From: CAYMUB01 sp964393545
GTDB lineage: Bacteria > Patescibacteriota > Microgenomatia > Daviesbacterales > UBA10151
Assembly (NCBI GenBank): GCA_964393545.1
Contig: CAYMUB010000030.1
Location: 1 to 10,250, forward strand
DNA: 10,250 nt
Direction: 5' to 3'
Shown here: piece by piece, positions 5,682 through 10,250 of the stretch
Layout of the letters: the number at the start of each line of letters is the position of its first letter
Position numbering within the stretch: position 1 is the first letter of the stretch
Program-made: the position numbers and the translations under genes
The notes under the pieces: generated by a model
Database searches by the model: none
The model's input: only the letters and a program-made list of their open reading frames with translations
Told to the model about the DNA's origin: nothing

Positions 5682-6527
5682 ATGGATTTTAAAGATTACT
5701 TAAAAAAGAAAGTTCAAAAAGTAAATCAAGCGTTGGATCAGATTCTTTTAGAATTTGTAAATGAAACAAAAAAAACCAATCCCAGGCTGTTGCCTTTTGC
5801 CAAAGAGTTGGTAAATTCCTGCAAAGGTGGTAAGAGGATAAGAGGAGTATTATGTAAGCTCGGTTACGAGCTTGCAAGTTCAAAGTTAAAAATTCAAAGT
5901 TCAAAATTAGATAATGAAATTTTTAAAATAGGAGCTGCTTTTGAAATTTTGCATACAGCGCTTTTAATTCATGATGATATTATTGACCAAAGCCCTACAA
6001 GACGTGATCAGCCTTCTTTGTATACTGCCTTAGGAGGGGATCATTATGGAATATCCCAAGCAATTAGTATTGGAGATATTGGATTATATTTACCTATAAA
6101 AATTATCACTCAGACCTCTTTCTCAGCAGAAGTTAAATTAAAAACCTTAGATTATTTTTCCCAGATACTTATAAATACAGGCTGGGGACAGGTGATGGAT
6201 ATCTCAAAAGATAGGGATAAAGATTTTGTAAATCTTTTTAAAACTGCCAAATATACAATAGCCGGTCCATTGCAAATTGGAGCTATTCTGGCTGGAGCAA
6301 ATGATGATTTAATTAAAAAATTAGGAGAGTTTGGGGAAAATGCAGGGATAGCATTTCAAATCCAGGATGATATTTTAGATGGAGAGGTAAGTTCTTCAAA
6401 TGCCCATTCCCAAGCTTTAGATTATGCCTCAAAAGCCCAAAAGTTGATACCTAAGATAACTAGGGATGATGGTATGGGTAAGTTATTAGAAGAAATGACA
6501 AGATACTTAGTAGATAGGAGTAAGTGA
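5682..6527 (+). CDS. Shortened trans-polyprenyl diphosphate synthase
   Basis: This 281-residue isoprenoid synthase is shorter than the usual 300-340. Residues 49-55 read GGKRIRG, where the family normally has GKRLRP. The first Asp-rich motif is DDIID (98-102) with RR (107-108). KTAKYTIAGPLQIGAILAG (187-205) is the central helix pair, and the second motif is DDILD (229-233). After that the chain jumps to IPKIT (256-260), which aligns with IPKIT in the fusion protein. About 62 residues are missing, including the GKP-SD-EGK-T segment that normally helps bind the allylic diphosphate. Both metal-binding motifs are intact, so activity is possible but not assured; it could also be the partner subunit of a heteromeric synthase. 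Small residues (Ala93, Leu94) before the first motif would allow a longer product than Phe336 in the fusion. The gene ends three bases before uppS. Confidence 0.88.
   Translation: MDFKDYLKKKVQKVNQALDQILLEFVNETKKTNPRLLPFAKELVNSCKGGKRIRGVLCKLGYELASSKLKIQSSKLDNEIFKIGAAFEILHTALLIHDDIIDQSPTRRDQPSLYTALGGDHYGISQAISIGDIGLYLPIKIITQTSFSAEVKLKTLDYFSQILINTGWGQVMDISKDRDKDFVNLFKTAKYTIAGPLQIGAILAGANDDLIKKLGEFGENAGIAFQIQDDILDGEVSSSNAHSQALDYASKAQKLIPKITRDDGMGKLLEEMTRYLVDRSK
5879..5906 (+). repeat. Tandem 14-base repeat inside the trans-synthase gene
   Basis: TTCAAAGTTAAAAA (5879-5892) is followed directly by TTCAAAGTTCAAAA (5893-5906), with 13 of 14 bases identical. The repeat encodes the hydrophilic, duplicated-looking segment SSKLKIQSSKLDN (residues 66-78) between two helices. 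Low-complexity TTCAAAGTT-type repeats are, as I recall, frequent in CPR genomes; here one has become coding. Confidence 0.6.
6515..6520 (+). promoter_or_regulatory. Shine-Dalgarno site of uppS inside the upstream gene
   Basis: TAGGAG lies in the last codons of the trans-synthase gene, 10 bases before the uppS ATG at 6531. It supports that start and shows the two genes are translated from one message. Confidence 0.65.
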
Positions 6528-6530
6528 TTA

Positions 6531-7220
6531 ATGATCAATATTCCCAAACACATAGCCATTATTATGGATGGTAACAGGAGGTGGGCCAGGGGAAATAACT
6601 TGCCTGATATCAAAGGTCATGAGAAAGGGTCTGAAGTTTTGGAAGTAGTGGTGGATGAAGCAGAGAAATTAGGGGTTAAGACTATTACTGTTTATGCTTT
6701 ATCCACAGAAAACATTAAGGAACGGGCAAAAAGAGAAGTACTGGGATTGTTCAATCTAATGAGAAAAGGTTATCACAGCAGATTAAAGAAGATGATGCAA
6801 AAAGGAGTGAGAGTGACAATTTTAGGTGAAGCCCAGGGTTTGCCGGGCACTATGAAAAAACTGATCAATCAAATTAGAAAAGTTTATATCAAAAACGAAT
6901 CTATCAAATTAAACATTGCTTTAAATTATGGAGGTAAAAAAGAACTTGTTTCTGCAATTAAAGATATTGTTAAAAAAGGAATAGATGTTAAAAGAATTAA
7001 TGAGGAATTGGTAGAAAAGCATCTATATACAGCCAACCAGCCAGATCCTGATTTAGTCATTAGAACTGGAGGTAGAAGCAGGTTATCTAATTTTTTACTT
7101 TGGCAAACAGCCTATTCTGAATTCTATTTTACCAAAACTCTATGGCCTGATTTTGATAAGAATGAACTCAAAAAAGCCATTGATTGGTATCAACTTCAAA
7201 AAAGAAATTTTGGAAAATAA
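6531..7220 (+). CDS. uppS: Undecaprenyl (polyprenyl) diphosphate synthase
   Basis: This is a cis-prenyltransferase of normal length (229 residues) that adds isopentenyl diphosphate units in cis to an allylic primer to make the polyprenyl carrier for peptidoglycan and glycan export. It acts at the inner face of the membrane. Motifs are canonical: HIAIIMDGNRRWA (7-19) with catalytic Asp13, GHEKG with His30 (29-33), ALSTEN with Glu60 and Asn61 (56-61), Arg178 and Arg184 in the IRTGG block, SNFLLWQTAYSEF with Glu197 (186-198), and RNFG near the C-terminus. The Glu that normally follows RTGG is Arg182 here. It is the conventional counterpart of the diverged cis domain in the upstream fusion. Translation starts from the ATG with a good Shine-Dalgarno sequence, right behind the shortened trans-synthase, its likely supplier of primer. 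Confidence 0.95.
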   Translation: MINIPKHIAIIMDGNRRWARGNNLPDIKGHEKGSEVLEVVVDEAEKLGVKTITVYALSTENIKERAKREVLGLFNLMRKGYHSRLKKMMQKGVRVTILGEAQGLPGTMKKLINQIRKVYIKNESIKLNIALNYGGKKELVSAIKDIVKKGIDVKRINEELVEKHLYTANQPDPDLVIRTGGRSRLSNFLLWQTAYSEFYFTKTLWPDFDKNELKKAIDWYQLQKRNFGK

Positions 7221-7228
7221 CATATTTA

Positions 7229-7257
7229 TTGACAAAGTATTTGTATTGTTGTACAAT
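7229..7257 (+). promoter_or_regulatory. Promoter of the vapBC pair
   Basis: TTGACA (7229-7234) and TACAAT (7252-7257) with the ideal 17-base spacer form one of the clearest promoters in the window, starting 9 bases after the uppS stop. The predicted start at about 7264-7266 lies at most four bases before the vapB ATG at 7268. No Shine-Dalgarno sequence is present, so the transcript should be leaderless or nearly so. Confidence 0.75.
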
Positions 7258-7266
7258 TATTATTGT
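7245..7266. promoter_or_regulatory. Candidate VapBC operator over the -10
   Basis: Three half-sites lie in series: ATTGT (7245-7249), ACAAT (7253-7257) and ATTGT (7262-7266). They form two overlapping inverted repeats, and TTGTACAA (7249-7256) is a perfect 8-base palindrome across the -10. VapBC complexes usually repress their own promoter by binding such repeats, which makes this the likely autoregulatory site. The region is A/T-rich, so chance repeats are possible. Confidence 0.45.
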
Positions 7267-7267
7267 T

Positions 7268-7513
7268 ATGCAAGCAACAATATCAATTACAAGCAGGTGG
7301 CAAATTCATATTCCAAAGGCTGCAAGAAAGGCTTTGAATTTGACAAAACCTGGAACAATAGAATTAATAGCCAGGAATAACCAGATCATTCTAACTCCTT
7401 CCAAGAAAACCATCTTGGATTATGCTGGTAAATACCACTACTTAGTTAATAAACTTACCAAAAAAATTAATGTAAATAAGATTAGGGATTATATTGATTA
7501 TTCAGATTTATGA
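7268..7513 (+). CDS. vapB: AbrB/MazE-fold antitoxin (VapB-like)
   Basis: This 81-residue protein has a swapped-hairpin DNA-binding domain at residues 3-44. TISITSRWQIHIPKAARKAL fits the SpoVT/AbrB pattern of a strand, then an IPK..R..L turn and helix, followed by a GTIELIARNNQIILTP hairpin. The rest (45-81) is a charged tail of the kind that wraps the toxin and blocks its active site. The frame is open further upstream, but the ATG at 7268 is chosen because the domain begins there and the promoter lies just before it. The TGA stop overlaps the toxin's ATG (ATGA). It should bind its own promoter and neutralise the PIN toxin. Confidence 0.85.
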   Translation: MQATISITSRWQIHIPKAARKALNLTKPGTIELIARNNQIILTPSKKTILDYAGKYHYLVNKLTKKINVNKIRDYIDYSDL

Positions 7514-7926
7514 AAAAAGTTTTTATTGATACTAATCTTTGGGTTAGGCTATTTATTAAAGATAATCAGGAGCAATTTGAGAAAACCAAAATGCTTCTTG
7601 CTGCTGTTGAAGAGGGGAGTATTAGGGCTTATACTTCAACCATTGTCTTTTTGGAACTGCAGTTTGTGTTACAAAAGCTTTATAAGCTATCTCACGAAGG
7701 AGTAATTGAGATATTTGAAATTATCCGTAAAGTAAGAAATATCACTGTTATTGAAAAAACCAATCTTGATTTGGCTATCAAATTATTCAAGCTTTATAAG
7801 ATTAAATTTCCTGATTGTTTAATTGCTTCTCAACTATCAGAGGATACTGTTTTAATCAGTTTTGATGAGCAACTTTCTAAAATTAAGGAAATTGAAGTCA
7901 GGAGTCCAGAGGAAATAGTAGCTTAA
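7510..7926 (+). CDS. vapC: PIN-domain toxin (VapC-like ribonuclease)
   Basis: This 138-residue PIN-domain protein is of normal VapC length. The four acidic residues of the metal-dependent nuclease site are present: Asp7 in FIDTNLWVR, Glu49 in FLELQFVL, Asp102 in FPDCLIA and Asp119 in ISFDEQL. VapC toxins cut RNA, often tRNA or a specific rRNA loop, and stop translation; the target here cannot be read from the sequence. Its start overlaps the antitoxin stop by four bases, which keeps synthesis of the two proteins linked. The pair sits directly behind uppS but has its own promoter. The convergent prepilin gene ends 16 bases downstream, and I see no clear terminator in between. Confidence 0.88.
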   Translation: MKKVFIDTNLWVRLFIKDNQEQFEKTKMLLAAVEEGSIRAYTSTIVFLELQFVLQKLYKLSHEGVIEIFEIIRKVRNITVIEKTNLDLAIKLFKLYKIKFPDCLIASQLSEDTVLISFDEQLSKIKEIEVRSPEEIVA

Positions 7927-7942
7927 AAAAGCTGTTTTAGGC

Positions 7943-9199
7943 CTATGGAGTGTATGTTAAACCAGCACCACTGTTATACAGGGCGGAGACTTCACTGGCA
8001 GTTAGAGCTCTATTCCAAACTCCTATTTCATCAAGAGTGCCTTGGAACCAATTAGTATTGTTAGAGGAGGAAGCCAGAGTAAAAGGCTGGCTGTTAGTAA
8101 AAAATAATGAGGAATTCTCATCTCTTCTTACTGGATCAGCATCAGATCCATCAACGTAGATGTTCATTCCAGCTGCATTGCCACTGCCGCTATAGGTAAC
8201 AACAACCTGATGCCAGGAATCTGTGTCATAAATAAGCGTACTAGATACTACCCTTGAATAACTCGATGGTGAACTATATAGGTAGAAATTCACATAATTA
8301 CCATAACTCAACCCAATAGCATAGCCATTAGCCGAAGAATGTCTTTTTGAAATCAAATATGCACCACCGTACCCTGTGGACTCTGATTTTTTCAACCAGA
8401 CTGAGATAGAGAATGGATCAGATTGGTTAAAATTTAACACATTACCCATATTTACATTTTGAGATGATCCATTAAAAGTTCTGGCTGCTGTGCCTAATTT
8501 TTTATCACTAATACTAATATTGGTGCTAGAATTTGCAGTACCATTTTTGCTGTCAAAGCTATCTGCTACAGCTGTTCCACTTGTTTCATCTAATTTCCAA
8601 TAGGCAAGTAAGCCACTAGCAGGAAAAGGGGCTGCAGTTGGTGCAGCTGTAGGAGCAGATGTAGGTGCTGATGTTGGAGCAGGAGCAGATCCTGAAGGAG
8701 CAGGAGTAGGGGGGGCAACAACATCTGCGGGATCAGCAGCAGCTAAAGTTAAATTATCAGAGGTAATACTGTAGTTATAGGAAGCAGTAGGGCAATTTAT
8801 ATTAGGAATAATTTGGGAATCTGAACAGTTTTCCAGTTTAGCAAATAATCTAAAAGATTGACCATTATTGGAAGAAATATAACAATAAGCTAGTTTGGTG
8901 GACGGGTCACTAAGAGTTCCGCCACTAATATTGCCCGTAATCGTGCTATAAAAAGTACTGGAAGTACTAGTATCACAGCTTGTCAAATCTGCTCCACTTG
9001 CAGAATCAACAACATATTTGTTGTTCTGTTGAGAGTATATTTCCAAAGCTGTGGCCAGTTTTTGCAGATCACTTTTACGGGTACTATCCCTGGCTTTGGA
9101 TTGAACACCTTGAAAAGTAGCAAATCCAACAGTAGATAAAACAGCAATAATTGAAATGACTATCAGCAGCTCAATAAGGGTGAAGGCATTTCTTTTCAC
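7943..9199 (-). CDS. Type IV prepilin-like protein with C-terminal LamG domain
   Basis: This 418-residue surface protein starts with a class III signal. MKRNA is followed by FTLIELLIV, with the conserved mature Glu5 (Glu10 here) and a hydrophobic helix to about residue 22. Prepilin peptidase should cut before Phe6; the residue before the cut is Ala rather than the usual Gly. Residues 23-155 form a pilin-like head with Cys75, Cys106, Cys125 and Cys136. A Pro/Ala/Thr/Ser-rich linker (156-194) leads to a LamG-like jelly-roll domain (about 197-412), opening with GLLAYWKLDETSG and closing with GTLDEIGVWNRALTASEVSA, both typical of this family. LamG domains often bind carbohydrate, so the pilin may display an adhesin. 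It starts with GTG, has GGAG at 9212-9209, and overlaps the upstream gene's stop (GTGA). Confidence 0.9.
   Translation of the reverse strand: MKRNAFTLIELLIVISIIAVLSTVGFATFQGVQSKARDSTRKSDLQKLATALEIYSQQNNKYVVDSASGADLTSCDTSTSSTFYSTITGNISGGTLSDPSTKLAYCYISSNNGQSFRLFAKLENCSDSQIIPNINCPTASYNYSITSDNLTLAAADPADVVAPPTPAPSGSAPAPTSAPTSAPTAAPTAAPFPASGLLAYWKLDETSGTAVADSFDSKNGTANSSTNISISDKKLGTAARTFNGSSQNVNMGNVLNFNQSDPFSISVWLKKSESTGYGGAYLISKRHSSANGYAIGLSYGNYVNFYLYSSPSSYSRVVSSTLIYDTDSWHQVVVTYSGSGNAAGMNIYVDGSDADPVRRDENSSLFFTNSQPFTLASSSNNTNWFQGTLDEIGVWNRALTASEVSALYNSGAGLTYTP
8627..8677 (-). repeat. Four-residue repeats in the pilin linker
   Basis: Residues 175-191 are imperfect copies of PTSA and PTAA, encoded by 12-base units. 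This makes an extended, flexible stalk between pilin and LamG domain. Unit gain or loss stays in frame, so stalk length can vary without disrupting the protein. Confidence 0.65.
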
Positions 9200-10068
9200 T
9201 GTATCTCACTCCATCTTTGTACAGTATCAGACATTAAGTTTCTTAAAATAACCAGATACTTAACATCATGAATTATTTTCTCAGCAGGGAGAGTATTATC
9301 AGCCAAAGAACGTCTGAATCTAATATATGAGGCAGTTGGATTATCTGCTGGAGGTTGTTTTAAAGATATTAAACTGCCATTGATTACCAGTTGTGAGGAA
9401 TTAGCAACAGTGCCTGATGGACAAGTTGGATTAGCTGGATCAGTAAAGTCAGCAGAGGTGCAAATAGTTCCTCCAGAGATTATAACAGCATTTATTTCAG
9501 TAACACTTGGATTAATATTAACATTGCCTTTAACCACAAACACAAAACCACCACTTCTTCTTATAATGTTACTGTTGATAGTAAGATCCCTCTCCACAAA
9601 GACTAATCCTACTCCTGAATTACAATTAGAACAACCAAAGGATTGACCAGCACGTTTGATTAAATTTCCATTAACAAAATATAAAACATTAGAATCGTTT
9701 AAAGTTACAGAACTTTCATATACATCATTGCTGCCTGAGGGGGGATTTGTTGGAATATATTTTGTCACAGTAGCTGAAGATTTGGCTTGAGTATAGTAGA
9801 GTGATTTTAAGTCGTCATAGGAAGGTATTTTATATGGGGCAAAAGCAGCTTTGGAATCTATGATACAAATCCCGGTGCTGGTGACTAAATTATTGTTTCC
9901 CAGGCTGGGTGTGGAAACTAAACCATCCTGGACAATAGTTGCTACTGGATTGCTGCTGCAAGCACCTGGGGTTTGAGCAGAGGTAGGGGGAGTAAAGGAA
10001 AAAGGAAAAAGGAAAAAGGAAAAACTTAATAATATGAATAGAAAATGGAGATTTTGAATTCTTTTCAT
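9196..10068 (-). CDS. Secreted beta-rich protein of the pilin operon, function unknown
   Basis: This 290-residue protein has a Sec signal peptide: MKRIQ, a very Phe-rich core (about 9-25), and a likely cut after Ala31 (TSA/QT). The mature part contains repeated short beta segments, NVLYFVNGNLIKR (128-139), GLVFVERDLTI (154-164), FVFVVKGNVNI (175-185) and SQLVINGSLIS (225-235), suggesting a beta-helix or stacked-strand fold. Six cysteines (37, 68, 146, 149, 203, 216) may form disulfides. The C-terminus, LRNLMSDTVQRWSEI, resembles what I recall from CPR pilus-associated proteins. I do not know its function; a minor pilus component or cell-surface protein is the best guess. The ATG has a strong Shine-Dalgarno sequence six bases upstream. 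It overlaps the upstream gene by one base and the prepilin gene by four. The signal-peptide core is encoded by a 7-base tandem repeat. Confidence 0.82.
   Translation of the reverse strand: MKRIQNLHFLFILLSFSFFLFPFSFTPPTSAQTPGACSSNPVATIVQDGLVSTPSLGNNNLVTSTGICIIDSKAAFAPYKIPSYDDLKSLYYTQAKSSATVTKYIPTNPPSGSNDVYESSVTLNDSNVLYFVNGNLIKRAGQSFGCSNCNSGVGLVFVERDLTINSNIIRRSGGFVFVVKGNVNINPSVTEINAVIISGGTICTSADFTDPANPTCPSGTVANSSQLVINGSLISLKQPPADNPTASYIRFRRSLADNTLPAEKIIHDVKYLVILRNLMSDTVQRWSEIQ
9997..10024. repeat. Four tandem copies of GGAAAAA in the signal-peptide region
   Basis: Four exact 7-base units lie end to end (TTTTTCC on the coding strand), covering codons 15-24 of the secreted protein. The unit is not a multiple of three, so adding or losing one copy would shift the reading frame downstream of the signal peptide. 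Confidence 0.85.
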
Positions 10069-10250
10069 CAGTGTCCTCCTGGCAGGCTAATATTGGTATT
10101 TGAATGAAGATCTCCTTTTAGATACAGCCAAGACTCAAATGGTACACAGCTTCCTGCCCCATTACAATAGTTTCCTGGAATACAACCTTTATTAAGAGTA
10201 CAACTGGTATTAGTTACTGTAGTGCATGATCCTCCAGCTGCTAAAGTAGT
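10068..10250 (-). CDS. C-terminal end of a Cys-rich, probably secreted protein (partial)
   Basis: The last 60 residues of a leftward gene that begins beyond the right edge. It carries five cysteines in a tight pattern, including GCIPGNYCNGAGSC, followed by SWLYLKGDLHSNTNISLPGG and the end. Closely spaced cysteines with GxYCNGxGSC spacing suggest small disulfide-bonded modules outside the cell. The WLYLKGDLHSN stretch resembles, from memory, segments in large CPR pilus-operon proteins. Its TGA stop shares one base with the next ATG (TGATG), so it belongs to the same operon as the secreted protein and the prepilin. Function unknown. Confidence 0.75.
   Translation of the reverse strand, partial: TTLAAGGSCTTVTNTSCTLNKGCIPGNYCNGAGSCVPFESWLYLKGDLHSNTNISLPGGH
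10075..10080 (-). promoter_or_regulatory. Shine-Dalgarno site of the secreted protein
   Basis: AGGAGG on the reverse strand, six bases before the ATG at 10068, lies within the last codons of the upstream gene. It supports independent initiation at that ATG, and so argues that the two overlapping frames are separate genes. Confidence 0.75.

Noticed and set aside
7153..7380. 75-codon plus-strand frame spanning the end of uppS and the start of vapB
   Set aside because: It overlaps two well-supported genes in a different frame and contains the vapBC promoter.
7927..7942. Terminator between vapC and the prepilin gene
   Set aside because: The gap is 16 bases with A and T runs around GCTG; no stem longer than about four pairs can form, so I do not call a terminator.
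10066..10070. Frameshift joining the Cys-rich end and the secreted protein into one gene
   Set aside because: The downstream frame opens with a complete signal peptide and a strong Shine-Dalgarno site at 10080-10075, which supports a separate gene with a TGATG overlap.
1..10250. Alternative genetic code (TGA read as glycine, as in some CPR lineages)
   Set aside because: TGA ends the aminotransferase, the trans-synthase, vapB, the secreted protein and the Cys-rich gene at sensible positions, each next to the following start.
1..10250. CRISPR array, tRNA/rRNA gene or insertion sequence
   Set aside because: No regularly spaced long repeats, no cloverleaf-like or rRNA-like segment, and no transposase or terminal inverted repeats were found on reading both strands.

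Overview
The window is AT-rich and gene-dense. It looks like the chromosome of a Patescibacteria (CPR) bacterium, most likely from the Microgenomates side. The reasons are small, tightly packed genes, a type IV pilin-like protein with a C-terminal LamG domain, companion secreted proteins with C-termini typical of CPR pilus operons, and a divergent isoprenoid locus. That assignment is inference from gene style; no rRNA or other phylogenetic marker is present. TGA ends at least five genes here, so the CPR code in which TGA means glycine is excluded.

Layout: (1) 1-193: the start of a leftward gene with a near-perfect Shine-Dalgarno sequence and a control region shared with the next gene. (2) 194-1950: a two-gene rightward operon, a CobD/HisC-like PLP aminotransferase overlapping a class I SAM methyltransferase by ATGA. 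(3) 1928-3440: a leftward operon of a ThiL-like kinase and a Nudix protein resembling isopentenyl-diphosphate isomerase; its 3' end overlaps the methyltransferase 3' end. (4) 3441-3775: a divergent control region. (5) 3776-7220: the rightward isoprenoid genes. These are a 603-residue fusion of a cis-prenyltransferase (UppS-like) with a trans-polyprenyl diphosphate synthase, a shortened stand-alone trans-synthase, and a stand-alone canonical UppS. (6) 7229-7926: a VapBC-type toxin-antitoxin pair with its own promoter. (7) 7943-10250: a leftward operon of three overlapping secreted or pilus genes, the first cut by the window edge.

How the genes may work together: trans-synthases make a short all-trans allylic diphosphate, and cis-prenyltransferases extend it to the long lipid carrier used for cell-wall and surface glycan export. 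The locus has both activities twice, once fused (cis then trans) and once as neighbouring genes (trans then cis). The divergent operon adds an IDI-like Nudix protein and a kinase whose family converts a monophosphate into a diphosphate. The fusion is the most unusual object in the window.

Translation signals are mixed. Genes inside operons have Shine-Dalgarno sequences or stop-start overlaps. Several genes directly behind recognisable promoters have no Shine-Dalgarno sequence, and their ATG lies at or within a few bases of the predicted transcription start, which suggests leaderless mRNAs.
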